From Rhodospirillales bacterium (GTDB lineage: Bacteria > Pseudomonadota > Alphaproteobacteria > Rhodospirillales > Magnetospirillaceae), in assembly GCA_015654615.1 (NCBI GenBank), contig JAATGN010000415.1:1-33273 (forward strand): DNA of 33,273 nt, in the 5' to 3' direction. A model generated the notes under the pieces. That model was not told where the DNA came from. It did not search any database and was given only the letters and a program-made list of their open reading frames with translations. Shown here piece after piece: positions 16,708 through 29,698 of this stretch (position 1 is its first letter; every line of letters starts with the position of its first letter). A program made the translations under genes and the position numbers.

Positions 16708-16730
16708 GGTCGCGTCTCCGTTCGAATTTC
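16708..16730 (+). repeat. 23-bp dispersed repeat, left copy
   Basis: The sequence ggtcgcgtctccgttcgaa plus tttc starts at the base after the LysR stop codon. An inverted copy at 18007-18029 matches at 21 of 23 positions. Looser similarity seems to continue for about 30 bases on the far side of each copy. The rest of 16731-16846 is GC-rich with no feature I can name. Confidence 0.7.
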
Positions 16731-16846
16731 CACCTCGGAAGGGACGCAAACTGCGGCGGCCGGTTCGCGGGCCCGAATGCGGCTGCGACTTGCGCAACGC
16801 CTCATGCTTCGCTGAGCCTTCCCGTCCCGCCGGAGGGGAGGGAATA

Positions 16847-17881
16847 TCATGCGACTTGCGGCCGCCACGCGATGACGCCTTCCGTTCTGGCCCGCACGGC
16901 GGGCGAGGCCAGGCAGGTGGCGACGGCCTCGTAGCCGGGCGTGCCGGGATACGGGGCGACATATGTCGGCGGGCTATGGTTGGCAGGGCAGAAAATGATC
17001 GCTTCGTCGGTGCCAATGGCCGTCAGGTCGAGGATCGCCCTTGAGCGTGTGAGCATGAAGACCGGCCGGCCACCGGGACGACGACGCCGAAGATGGGCGA
17101 TCGTCGCCTCTTGAGTGAGCTGGTCCAGCCCCTGTTCGATCATGTCGACCACCACGATGGCCGGGCCATCGGACTCCAGGCCGGCGATCAGCGCGATGAG
17201 TGCGTCCGATACGGTCGCGCCGTCCTCCGCCAGCCAGGCCAGCGTCCGCTCGACTCGCGACCGGAGAGTCGGGTCGGCATCCATGCGCGCCCTGGCGACC
17301 GCACTGCCATTCGCCGAGCGGTCGAGGCCAAGAAAGACCGCTTTGGGCAAGGTCTCGGCCAAGCGTTGCGCCAGCCGTGTCTTGCCGCTGCCCAGCGGGC
17401 CGATGATGTAATTCAAGGGCCGCACACGGCCCAGTTCGAACCGCTCGCCGCCCCACGGGTATGGAAGGTCGAAAGCAACGGCGCGTTCGCAATCCGGTGC
17501 CGTCAAACGCGCCAGCTCCTCGGCTGTCGGCGCCTTGCCTCGAGCCAGGTCGTTTCGCAGGTTCCCGATCGTTTCGATCGTCCCGACGAGTTGGCGCAGC
17601 CGGTCTTCGAGGACGGCCTGATGCGCGGCCAAGGCCGGTTCGAGGCCGCGGGAGTCGCCATCCAAGACCCGCGCCACCTGGGCGAGGCTGAAGCCAAGGG
17701 CGCGCAAGGCCGCGATCTCGCCGGCGCGGCGCATCTCGTCGGGACCGTAGGTCCGCCATCCGGCCGCGCTGCGGATCGGGACGATCAAGCCGCGCTGCTC
17801 GTAGAGCCGCAGGGCTTTGGCTGACACGCCGAGCCGGCCGGCGGCTTCGGACGCGTTCAGGAACTGTGCGGAAGAGTTCAT
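16847..17881 (-). CDS. MerR-type regulator fused to a P-loop ATPase domain
   Basis: A 344-residue protein. Residues 7-75 are a MerR winged helix (ASEAAGRLGVSAKALRLYEQRGLI, then GWRTYGPDEMRR), followed by the coiled helix of the family (about 75-115). From about residue 150 comes a nucleotide-binding domain with Walker A GPLGSGKT at 161-168 and a Walker B-like AIVVVDMIEQ at 241-250. Ordinary MerR proteins are about 130-150 residues with a small effector domain, so the P-loop domain replaces or adds to effector sensing. A GAGG lies seven bases before the ATG. I recall similar MerR-ATPase proteins in alphaproteobacteria, but no known target. It is a lone gene between two convergent operons and bracketed by an inverted repeat. 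Confidence 0.82.
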   Translation of the reverse strand: MNSSAQFLNASEAAGRLGVSAKALRLYEQRGLIVPIRSAAGWRTYGPDEMRRAGEIAALRALGFSLAQVARVLDGDSRGLEPALAAHQAVLEDRLRQLVGTIETIGNLRNDLARGKAPTAEELARLTAPDCERAVAFDLPYPWGGERFELGRVRPLNYIIGPLGSGKTRLAQRLAETLPKAVFLGLDRSANGSAVARARMDADPTLRSRVERTLAWLAEDGATVSDALIALIAGLESDGPAIVVVDMIEQGLDQLTQEATIAHLRRRRPGGRPVFMLTRSRAILDLTAIGTDEAIIFCPANHSPPTYVAPYPGTPGYEAVATCLASPAVRARTEGVIAWRPQVA

Positions 17882-18006
17882 GGAGTACCTCGCGATTGCT
17901 TGACCGCCGTCCTTATCGGGCCTGACCCTGGGGCCGAGTCAACAGGGATGCGCAGTGGGAAACCGGAGGAGATGCGCGAAGCGGCCGTCGGCATTCGCAA
18001 GCGGAA

Positions 18007-18029
18007 GAATTTCGAACGGAGACGCCACC
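18007..18029 (-). repeat. 23-bp dispersed repeat, right (inverted) copy
   Basis: Read on the minus strand this is ggtggcgtctccgttcgaa plus attc, matching the copy at 16708-16730 at 21 of 23 positions. It follows hpnL by 24 bases in the sense direction. An overlapping weak hairpin (gagacg/cgtctc at 18019-18046, inner cctc/gagg) could help end the hpn transcript. Confidence 0.7.
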
Positions 18030-18053
18030 TCTCTTGAGGCCGTCTCGCTCTGT

Positions 18054-19052
18054 TCAATCGGTAAGGGCGCGATTGTCGCGACAGCCGAGCTCGGCGCCTT
18101 TCTTGGCGCGGCGCGGCCGGCCTTCCAGCAATTGCCAGGTCGCCAGGGCCGGCACGCCGAGGATGATCGCCCGGCCGCGTTTCAACAGCGAGACCGCCAG
18201 GGCGACTTCCGGCGGCAATCCCAGGGCGGCGCCGAGCAGCAGATAGCCGCCTTCCTGGACGCCCAGGGCGGCCGGAACGAAAAAGGCGCCGCTGCGGATG
18301 GCGAAGATGATGCATTCCAGGGCCAGCACGTCGGCCAGGGGCAGGGGATGCCCGAGCAGCTTCAGCGCCAGCCAGCCTTCGCCGGCGCTCACCGTCCAGG
18401 CCGCCAGATGCAGCAGGACGGCGCAGCTCACCCGCCGGTGATCGGCCCAAAGGGCGGTGATGCCGGCGTGGATGCCGTTCTCGGCGTCGGGGGCTTGCCA
18501 AACCTTGGGCAGCAGCCGGGCCGGCAAGGTCTCCAGGAAGCGCATGACGGACGAGCGCTGCACCAGCACGAAAGCCGCCAGAACCGGAATGCTGAGACCG
18601 ATCCCCAGCAGGGCCCAATGAATGACCTCGCCGGTCGGATGGCGAATCAGCCAAAGGGAGACGCCGGCCAGGCTGAACAGGAACTGCGCCAGGACTTCGG
18701 CGGTCACGTCGACCACCGTCAGGGCGCCGGCGGTGGCGGGACGAATGCCGCCGCAGACCAGCAGGCGGGCCCCGGCCACCTCGCCGGCCAGCGGCAGAAA
18801 GCTGGCCAGTTCGCCGACGCCGTCGCGGACCCAGCGGGCCAGGATGAAGGTCATGGGCTTGCCGCCGGCCATCAGCGCCGAGCAGGCCAGGCCGCACAGG
18901 CCGATCGCCAGGGGATGATAGAGCGCCATCAGGGCCACGCCGGCCCATCCGGCGATGGCGAGCGCGCCGCCGACATCGCCCAGGCGGCCGCGAAAGGCCC
19001 AGGCCGTCGCCACGACGACGGCAACCAGCAGCAGGCGGACCACGGCGCCCAT
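18054..19052 (-). CDS. hpnL: Hopanoid-associated membrane protein HpnL (UPF0104/flippase-like)
   Basis: A 332-residue polytopic inner-membrane protein with about seven to eight hydrophobic segments, of the lysylphosphatidylglycerol-synthase-type transmembrane family. Landmarks are LARWVRDGVGELASFLPLAGEVAGARLL and GAFFVPAALGVQEGGYLLLGAALGL, the family's conserved glycine-glutamate motif. In hopanoid clusters this protein is named HpnL; its activity is not established, and transport of a lipid-linked precursor is an inference from the fold. Its ATG shares one base with the hpnK stop (TGATG). A longer frame to 19553 reads antisense-like through hpnK and is rejected. Confidence 0.88.
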   Translation of the reverse strand: MGAVVRLLLVAVVVATAWAFRGRLGDVGGALAIAGWAGVALMALYHPLAIGLCGLACSALMAGGKPMTFILARWVRDGVGELASFLPLAGEVAGARLLVCGGIRPATAGALTVVDVTAEVLAQFLFSLAGVSLWLIRHPTGEVIHWALLGIGLSIPVLAAFVLVQRSSVMRFLETLPARLLPKVWQAPDAENGIHAGITALWADHRRVSCAVLLHLAAWTVSAGEGWLALKLLGHPLPLADVLALECIIFAIRSGAFFVPAALGVQEGGYLLLGAALGLPPEVALAVSLLKRGRAIILGVPALATWQLLEGRPRRAKKGAELGCRDNRALTD

Positions 19053-19900
19053 CAGACGGTTCCCGCCGATTTGGCCGCTTCGGCGGCGAAAGTGGTCAGG
19101 CGGGCGCCGGACCGTTCGAGCGCCGCCGCCGTCTCGGCGGCGATCAGGGCATGATATTCGTCGACGCTTCGGTAGTGGGGCGGCATCGGCCGGACCGTCC
19201 AGCCGGCGGTCGCCGGATGGCCGTAGATCTCGCTTAAGCCCTCCGGCAGAGTGGCCAGGATCGAGGCGAGGCGCGCCTGGTCCATGCCGCCGCTCCCCTC
19301 GATGCCGAACACCCGATCGTTGGCCAGCAGCCCGGCCTCGGCCAGCTTCCGCCGCATCCGGCGGACGCGGCGGCGGTGAAACAGCGACTGGAGGACGCCG
19401 AACGGCGAGGCGGGCGGTTCCCAGGGGACGCGGATGGCCGGCGCGCCGAATTCCTTGGCCAGGGCGACCAGCATGTCGAACACGGTCGGATGCAGGTGAT
19501 AGTGATGATGGGCATCGACGTGACCGAGGGCGAGGCCGGTCGCCCGATAACATTCGAACTGGGCCCGGAGTTCGGCCGCCAGTTGGCGGCGGGTGCCGCG
19601 ATCGAAAAAGATGCGGACGCCCAGCGAGACCAGACGATCGGTGAAATATCCGTCGGCTTCGACCAGGTCCGGAATCTGCTCGGGCGGCAGCACCGGTCGG
19701 CCGTCGACCAGGGTGACGTGCAATCCGACGCTCAAGCTGGGCAACCGCCGCGCCCGCAAGACGGCGTCGGCGGCGGCGGCGCCGGTCACCATCAGGCTGG
19801 CGGCGGTCAGAATGCCGTGGCGGTGGGCATTTTCGACCGCTTCATTGATCGGCAGGGCGCGGCCGAAATCGTCGGCGGTGACGATCAGGCGCTTGCTCAT
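19052..19900 (-). CDS. hpnK: Hopanoid biosynthesis-associated deacetylase HpnK (ChbG/YdjC family)
   Basis: A 282-residue YdjC/ChbG-type carbohydrate deacetylase. The metal site is visible as TADDFG at residues 8-13 and the histidine-rich HVDAHHHYHLHP in the middle, with GLHVTLVDGRPV between. HpnK members are reported to remove the N-acetyl group from N-acetylglucosaminyl-bacteriohopanetetrol, giving the glucosaminyl form. The start at 19900 overlaps the hpnN stop by four bases. Order hpnN-hpnK-hpnL with such overlaps is a classic hopanoid operon arrangement, which supports the HpnK name over a chitooligosaccharide deacetylase. Confidence 0.9.
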   Translation of the reverse strand: MSKRLIVTADDFGRALPINEAVENAHRHGILTAASLMVTGAAAADAVLRARRLPSLSVGLHVTLVDGRPVLPPEQIPDLVEADGYFTDRLVSLGVRIFFDRGTRRQLAAELRAQFECYRATGLALGHVDAHHHYHLHPTVFDMLVALAKEFGAPAIRVPWEPPASPFGVLQSLFHRRRVRRMRRKLAEAGLLANDRVFGIEGSGGMDQARLASILATLPEGLSEIYGHPATAGWTVRPMPPHYRSVDEYHALIAAETAAALERSGARLTTFAAEAAKSAGTV

Positions 19901-22470
19901 CGGCGCCACCGGGCCAGAAGGCTGAACAGGGCGGGCAGCACGACGAAGGTGGTCAGCACCGACAGTCCCAGCGAAAGAAACAGCAACAAGCCCATGGAGG
20001 CGGTTCCAAGATGCGGCGAGACGGCCAGGCTGCCAAAGGCCGAACCGGTGGTCAGCGCGCTGAACAGCACGGCGCGCGTGGTTGCCGACTGCAAGGGATT
20101 GGTCACGCCGTCGCGCCAGTTGACGACATAATAGATATTGAAGGCGACGCCGATTCCCAGCAGCAGGGGCAAGGCGATGATATTGGCGAAATTGATGGAA
20201 ATTCCACTGAGGACCAGGCCGACCACGGTGAAAAGGGCCCCGATCACCAAGGGCAGGACCACCAGCAGGGCATCGAGCCAACGCCGCAGCATCAGGCCGA
20301 GCAGGAGAGCGATGGCGGCCAGGGCCGACAGGCCGGCCTGCATGAAGGCATGGACGATCACCCTGGCGGATTGCTCGATGGAGATCGGGACGCCGGTGGC
20401 GTCGGGAGCGATGGCGCGGGCGACGTCGACGAAGTGGTCCATGGCCGCCCGGTCTTCCAGATTGGCCTTGGGAACCACCTGCAAGCGGGCGCGGCCGTCG
20501 TCGGTCAGCCATTCGCGCCGCAATTCGGGCGGGATATCGGCAAAGGCGACCGGCCCGACCGCCAGCATCTTCCTGAGCGCCCCCAACTGGCCGGCCATGC
20601 CGCTGGTCAGCGATTGTTGCAGGGCCAGGGCGGCCTGCGGTCCGGCGGCCGAGATCCGGCGCAGGTGACCGGCCAGCCCCTTGGCCCGGGGATCGCTCGC
20701 GGCGACGCTTTCCAGCTTGGCGGCGGTCGCCGTCAAGGCCTGCGAAAGCTCCTCCGGCGAGGGCGGCGGCAGAAGGACCGCGGGCGACAGGGTCGGTCCC
20801 AGCAGCGACTCCAGGTCCTGGAGAATCGCCAGCTTGTCGTCTTGCCGATCGGGGACGAAACTGTCGACGGTCAAGGTCCGGATCACCTCGGGCAGGGGAT
20901 CGAAACGTGCCGCCAGGGCCTGTGCCGCCGGCCGCGACGGCGCCAGCACATCGACGGCATAGGTGCCGTTGTCCGGATCGCGGGCCAGGTCGAGGAACGT
21001 GGAGACCGCCTCGCCCTTGGGGTCCTGCAGATGCAGGGGATTGAAATCCATCGGCAGGGAGGGCAGCAGCAGGGCTCCGGCCAGGGCCAGGATGCCGGCG
21101 CCGCCGACCACGCCGACCGCGTGGCGGGCCAGCCAGCCGTCGAGAGCGGCGAGCGGCAGGCCGACCGATTCCTTTTCCGCCGGCGCCGGCAGCAGGGCGA
21201 GCAGCGCCGGCAGGACGGTGAAATCGACGATCAGGGCGATGATCATGCCGCCGCCGGCGATCAGTCCCAACTGCGACACGCCGGTGTAGTCGGTGGGCAG
21301 AAAAGACAGGAATCCCACGGCCGTCGCCACCGCCGCCACCGACAGCGGCCCGGCCATGCCTTTCGCCGTGGCGGCCATGGCGCCGTCGGCGACGGTCAGG
21401 CGAAAGCGCTCGTCGCGAAAGCGCACGACGAACTGGATGGCGAAATCCACCGCGATGCCGACGAACATCACGGCGAAGGCGACCGAGATGGGATTGAGCG
21501 TACCGACGGTCAGGGCGGCGAAGGCGCCGGTGGCCACCAGCCCGACGACCAGGCTCAACAGGATGGCCGCGACGACGCGAACGGACCGCACGGCAAAGAA
21601 CAGCAACAGGGAAACGGCCAGCAGGGACAGCGGAGCCGAGACTTCGACCCCGGCCGCCACCGTGGCGAAATTGGCGTCGGCCAGGGCCACCTGGCCGGTC
21701 AGGCGCATCCGTATTCCATGCTCGGGCGTCAGCCCGAGTTCGTTGGCGGCTTGCCGGATGGCGTCGGAGGCCTGGCGGCCGGCCACCAGATCGTCGTACC
21801 TCAGGATCGGCTGGGTCAGGAGGAAACGCCTGGGCTGATCATGCGCCGCCGCCTCGCCGAACAGGGATTGCCAGGACAGCGGGGCAACCGTCCTGCCGTC
21901 GGCGATGTCCGCCGCCGGTTCGTCGAGACTGGCCAGCAGGGGGCTCAAGTCGTCGAGACGCATCTGGTTGCGGGCGACGCCCTCCAGCGCCAGGTCGACC
22001 GAGCCGAGCATGCCGCGCAGGGATGGATCGCGCGACAGCGCCCCCAGCATGGGTTGGGCCTGGACCAGACGATCCGACAGCTCGGTCAGGGCATCGACCG
22101 ACAGGAACAGCAGGCCATGCTTGCGGAAGAAAACCTCCTCCGGCGGCCGGCGCACGGACTTGAACAGATCCTGGCGGGACGCCAGGCGATCGGCCAGGCG
22201 ATTGACCGCGTCTTCGGCCGCGGCGGAGGTGGCGGCGTCGATGACGGCGACCAGCAGGTCGTCTCCCTGCGGAAAGGCTTCGTCGAAAGCTTTCGACGCC
22301 TTGCGGAACGGCAGATTCGACGAAAGCATCTTGCTTTCGTCGGTATCGAGCTGGAGGTGCGTCGCGGCGAAAGCGCCCAGCAACAGGGTGAGGACGAGGG
22401 CGATCAACGTCACCAGCTTGCCATGGCGCCAGCACCATTCGACGGTCACGCTAAGCACTTTGGTCAACAT
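19897..22470 (-). CDS. hpnN: Hopanoid transporter HpnN (RND superfamily)
   Basis: An 857-residue RND-superfamily exporter of the MmpL-like, single-chain type. An N-terminal helix (about residues 17-37) precedes a large periplasmic loop with LQLDTDESKMLSSNLPFRKA. A sterol-sensing-like helix bundle (about 275-430) contains VMFVGIAVDFAIQFVVRFRDER. The second half repeats this plan: FNPLHLQDPKGEAVSTF, a second loop, then LPLLLGIGVAFNIYYVVNWRDG. HpnN moves hopanoids from the inner to the outer membrane in Rhodopseudomonas. The ATG at 22470 has a weak GGGA upstream. It lies 111 bases after uppP in the same direction. Confidence 0.92.
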   Translation of the reverse strand: MLTKVLSVTVEWCWRHGKLVTLIALVLTLLLGAFAATHLQLDTDESKMLSSNLPFRKASKAFDEAFPQGDDLLVAVIDAATSAAAEDAVNRLADRLASRQDLFKSVRRPPEEVFFRKHGLLFLSVDALTELSDRLVQAQPMLGALSRDPSLRGMLGSVDLALEGVARNQMRLDDLSPLLASLDEPAADIADGRTVAPLSWQSLFGEAAAHDQPRRFLLTQPILRYDDLVAGRQASDAIRQAANELGLTPEHGIRMRLTGQVALADANFATVAAGVEVSAPLSLLAVSLLLFFAVRSVRVVAAILLSLVVGLVATGAFAALTVGTLNPISVAFAVMFVGIAVDFAIQFVVRFRDERFRLTVADGAMAATAKGMAGPLSVAAVATAVGFLSFLPTDYTGVSQLGLIAGGGMIIALIVDFTVLPALLALLPAPAEKESVGLPLAALDGWLARHAVGVVGGAGILALAGALLLPSLPMDFNPLHLQDPKGEAVSTFLDLARDPDNGTYAVDVLAPSRPAAQALAARFDPLPEVIRTLTVDSFVPDRQDDKLAILQDLESLLGPTLSPAVLLPPPSPEELSQALTATAAKLESVAASDPRAKGLAGHLRRISAAGPQAALALQQSLTSGMAGQLGALRKMLAVGPVAFADIPPELRREWLTDDGRARLQVVPKANLEDRAAMDHFVDVARAIAPDATGVPISIEQSARVIVHAFMQAGLSALAAIALLLGLMLRRWLDALLVVLPLVIGALFTVVGLVLSGISINFANIIALPLLLGIGVAFNIYYVVNWRDGVTNPLQSATTRAVLFSALTTGSAFGSLAVSPHLGTASMGLLLFLSLGLSVLTTFVVLPALFSLLARWRR

Positions 22471-22536
22471 GCGAAGATGTCCCGCTTCTGTTCGGAATGA
22501 ATGCGCAAGGCCTGTTTCAATTCCTTTGGAGCCCGA

Positions 22537-22575
22537 GCGGGCCTCCGAGCCCGCCGGAAATGGCGCGAAGGCGCC
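22537..22575 (-). other. Two short hairpins in the uppP-hpnN gap
   Basis: gcgggc-ctccga-gcccgc (22537-22554) and ggcgc-gaag-gcgcc (22562-22575) are perfect stems of six and five pairs. Neither is followed by a U-tract on the transcribed strand. They may modulate read-through from uppP into hpnN or be chance in GC-rich DNA. Confidence 0.35.
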
Positions 22576-22581
22576 GGATCC

Positions 22582-23427
22582 TCAAGCCAGCCATAGAAAC
22601 AGCAAGGAACCGCCGCCGGCCAGCCAGCAGTAAAAGGCGAAAGGGTTGAGCGCCTCGAAATCGTGCTTGCGGAAGTAATGCATCAGAAAGGCGATGCTGG
22701 CGAAGGCCGTCAGGCCCGCCGCGATGCCGCCGACCAGCGACGCGGTCGCCATGCCGGGGGCCGCGGCATGATGCAGCAGCTTGGGGACCTCGAGAATCGC
22801 CGCGCCAAGAATCACCGGCGTGGCGATCAGGAAGGAGAAATGCGCCGAGGCGCGATGCGACAGGCCCGACAGAAGGCCGCCGACCATGGTGGCGCCGGAC
22901 CGGGAAATGCCCGGAAGGAAGGCCGTACATTGCCAAAGGCCGATGGCCAGGGCGCCTTTCCAGCTCAATTCGGCGAGATCCTTCTGGCCGTTGAGGGAAT
23001 CGCGCCGCCGCCGCAGGCGTTCGCCGAAGAACAGCAGGAAGCCGTTGACGAACAGGAAGCCGGCGGCGATCGTCGGGACGCCGAACAGGTCCTTCAGCTT
23101 GTGCTCGAAAAGATACCCCAGGAAAACCGCCGGGATCGTCGCGACGATCACCAGCAGAAGCACCTGGCGGCTTTCGGCGCGCTGAGCCGAGCGCCGTCCG
23201 ATCAGGCCGAGGAGGATATCCAGCCAATCCTGCCAGAAATACAGCAGCAGGGCGGTGGCGGTGCCGAGATGCAGGACGACCAGGAACGGAAGGAATTCCG
23301 GCGCCCGCTGGTCGATTCCCAATCCGAGGACCGCCGGCAGGATGACGGCATGCCCCAGGCTGCTGACGGGGAACAGTTCGGTCACCCCCTGGAGAACGGC
23401 GATGAAGACGGCGAGGAGGACGGACAT
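22582..23427 (-). CDS. uppP: Undecaprenyl-diphosphate phosphatase UppP/BacA
   Basis: A 281-residue integral membrane phosphatase of the BacA family that dephosphorylates undecaprenyl diphosphate so the carrier can be reused for peptidoglycan and other envelope polymers; extra copies give bacitracin resistance. Both active-site motifs are present: QGVTELFPVSSLGHAV near residues 13-28 (glutamates and serine) and PGISRSGATM in the middle. About eight hydrophobic segments are visible. The start at 23427 has AGGAG about 12 bases upstream. It is the promoter-proximal gene before hpnN-hpnK-hpnL, so polyprenyl-phosphate recycling may be co-expressed with hopanoid handling. Confidence 0.92.
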   Translation of the reverse strand: MSVLLAVFIAVLQGVTELFPVSSLGHAVILPAVLGLGIDQRAPEFLPFLVVLHLGTATALLLYFWQDWLDILLGLIGRRSAQRAESRQVLLLVIVATIPAVFLGYLFEHKLKDLFGVPTIAAGFLFVNGFLLFFGERLRRRRDSLNGQKDLAELSWKGALAIGLWQCTAFLPGISRSGATMVGGLLSGLSHRASAHFSFLIATPVILGAAILEVPKLLHHAAAPGMATASLVGGIAAGLTAFASIAFLMHYFRKHDFEALNPFAFYCWLAGGGSLLFLWLA

Positions 23428-23624
23428 ATCGAAGCAAGGCTCCTGAAGGCAGAACGGGGGCGGGGTGGACTCCCCCGACGACGCGGGCGGGAAATTAGCC
23501 GAATTGACGCCGCAAGAGAAGCACGCATGCGGAGAATGTCGAACCCGATCGGTCCTCCAAGGCCAATATTGTCGGCTTCATCAGCCCCCGGTGGCGCTGG
23601 TGCGCCTGTGTTTTGTCCCGGACC

Positions 23625-24278
23625 CTAAGACGCCGCGCGCTCTTCCAGCGGCGCCTTCAGGCCAAAGCTCAGGCCGCGGCATTCCACATTATGCTTTCCG
23701 CTCTGCCGGTCGACGCCGGGGCGGCCCGCGATGACCGAAGGCGTGCGATCGTAAAGACGATAGACGATCTGCGGCAGCCAGCACCGGGGATTGGGCTCGC
23801 TTTCGCCGACCTTGCGGAAGTGTTCGGCCGAGGTGAAGAACCGCGCCTCGCCGCCATGGGCGTCGGCGTCGACGACGATGGCCAGGGGATAACCGGGATG
23901 GCGCATGAATTCGATGCCGGGCCGCAGATTGAGGCGCCGGTCCTTCTGCTCGACCACGACGATGCGGGGGATGGCGCCGGAAAATACCTGGCGCACGCAG
24001 GCCGCGACGGCGCGCGAGACGCCTTCGGCGCCGACCTCGTCGGGCACCGCCTTGTCGAAGGCCTGGCCGATGAAGGTGGCGATGGCGACCTTCAGATGAT
24101 CTTGAGGATCCGGCTGCCCGGGGACGGGTTCGCCGGCGAAGCTTTGCAGGACGGGTCTGGCGAAGCTTTCGGAAGCATGGCGGAAGTCTTCCTCGCCATG
24201 AAAAAAGAAACCATAACCGGTATCGTCCGATCGCCGCAGAAAGACGGCTTCGGGGAACGTCGCAGTCGCTGCAGACAT
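23625..24278 (-). CDS. Uncharacterised protein encoded downstream of nifJ
   Basis: I do not recognise this 217-residue protein. It looks soluble and cytoplasmic, with no signal peptide or membrane helix. Notable stretches are GYGFFFHGEEDFRHASESFARP, IPRIVVVEQKDRRLNLRPGIEFMRHPGYPLAIVVDADAHGGEARFF read as alternating strands, and a conserved-looking tail WLPQIVYRLYDRTPSV. The ATG at 24278 has AAGGA eight bases upstream, and codon use looks like its neighbours, so it is a real gene. It starts 68 bases past the nifJ stop and is likely co-transcribed, which hints at a role linked to pyruvate oxidation or redox state. The 197 bases beyond it hold nothing I can name. Confidence 0.75.
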   Translation of the reverse strand: MSAATATFPEAVFLRRSDDTGYGFFFHGEEDFRHASESFARPVLQSFAGEPVPGQPDPQDHLKVAIATFIGQAFDKAVPDEVGAEGVSRAVAACVRQVFSGAIPRIVVVEQKDRRLNLRPGIEFMRHPGYPLAIVVDADAHGGEARFFTSAEHFRKVGESEPNPRCWLPQIVYRLYDRTPSVIAGRPGVDRQSGKHNVECRGLSFGLKAPLEERAAS

Positions 24279-24310
24279 CGGCTGGTCCTTTTCGCGCAGG
24301 AAACAGGAGT

Positions 24311-24338
24311 GCCGGCCGCCCCTTTCGAGGCGGCCGGC
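24311..24338 (-). other. Strong intercistronic hairpin after nifJ
   Basis: A perfect 10-bp stem, gccggccgcc with ggcggccggc, has an 8-nt loop, nine bases past the nifJ stop. On the transcribed strand it is followed by ACTCCTGTTT, only a poor U-tract. Partial termination or protection of the nifJ mRNA is plausible. Confidence 0.55.
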
Positions 24339-24346
24339 TCCCGAGG

Positions 24347-27907
<3,561 letters not shown>

Positions 27908-28083
27908 GGAACCTGGATCCCTAATCCGTTGGAACGCCCCGGACGGACGATAATCGTCGGGCGTTCGTAAATCAGTACAAAAGAACGGGATTCCGCGATC
28001 CTGGCGTCTGGCCGGGAAGACGAGGGGAGGGAAAGGCTTGGAACCACTGCCATTTTTTACAAGAACGGCACAATGCAATGCTG

Positions 28084-28102
28084 CCATGCATTTGAAGCAT
28101 GG
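28084..28102. promoter_or_regulatory. Palindrome in the AT-rich nifJ upstream region
   Basis: ccatgc-atttgaa-gcatgg is a perfect 6-bp dyad 177 bases upstream of the nifJ start, inside an unusually AT-rich stretch (about 28040-28145). It may be an operator for a redox or nitrogen regulator. It does not match the FNR consensus TTGAT-N4-ATCAA. No sigma-54 site or clear sigma-70 pair was found in 27908-28196. Confidence 0.25.
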
Positions 28103-28196
28103 ATGATTATCGCGGCATAATATCCATTATTTTTTTGTGTGATTTCATGGGGTTGCGGGCAGCCGGAGGAGCGGCGGAACGACCGGGGGCCTGGCC

Positions 28197-29219
<1,023 letters not shown>

Positions 29220-29229
29220 TCAAGGGAAA

Positions 29230-29306
<77 letters not shown>

Positions 29307-29324
29307 TTTGTGCGGGGAGGCGGA

Positions 29325-29353
29325 CCTATAGCAGAAGGTGTTTTTGGGTGCAA
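29325..29353 (-). promoter_or_regulatory. Promoter of tRNA-Asp
   Basis: On the minus strand TTGCAC (29353-29348) and TATAGG (29330-29325) are separated by exactly 17 bases. Transcription would begin around 29318, about 12 bases before the mature tRNA end. Confidence 0.65.
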
Positions 29354-29477
29354 GCGGACATTTTCGTTTCCGCTGCGATCCGCCGGCCTGAAACGGCGTG
29401 TCGAGCAAAGAGTCCTTTTCCTTCCGGGCGCCGATTGGATAAGTTTGCACGGCGCCACCGCCGCGAGGGAGGGCAAT

Positions 29478-29651
29478 ATGGCCGAGGTGATCAATCTCAA
29501 TCGGGTTCGCAAGGCGCGGGAGCGGGCCGCCGACGCCAGGCAGGCCGAAGAGAACCGCTCGAAATTCGGCCGCGGCAGGCAGCAGAAACGCCGCGAGGAA
29601 CTGGAGGCGGACCGGAAAGCCAGGGACCTGGACGGCAAGAAGCTCGAGTAG
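29478..29651 (+). CDS. DUF4169 family small basic protein
   Basis: A 57-residue, highly charged, probably helical protein beginning MAEVINLNRVRKARERAADA, with NRSKFGRGRQQKRREELEAD, matching the DUF4169 family of alphaproteobacteria. The function is unknown; the charge pattern suggests an extended helix that might bind RNA or protein. A GAGGGAGGG lies just upstream of the ATG. It is followed 47 bases later by another small gene in the same direction. Confidence 0.85.
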   Translation: MAEVINLNRVRKARERAADARQAEENRSKFGRGRQQKRREELEADRKARDLDGKKLE

Positions 29652-29698
29652 CCTTGCCGATGGCGGCCCCCGGGGCCATCTGTTGGCCGGAGGTGCCG

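Noticed and set aside
20011..22500. An 829-codon open frame on the plus strand opposite hpnN
   Set aside because: The translation is glutamine-, arginine- and glycine-rich without any recognisable fold, while the minus strand encodes a complete HpnN.
28140..28196. Possible intrinsic terminator after ldh
   Set aside because: I looked for a stem followed by a U-tract on the minus strand and found only GC-rich sequence without a clean dyad.
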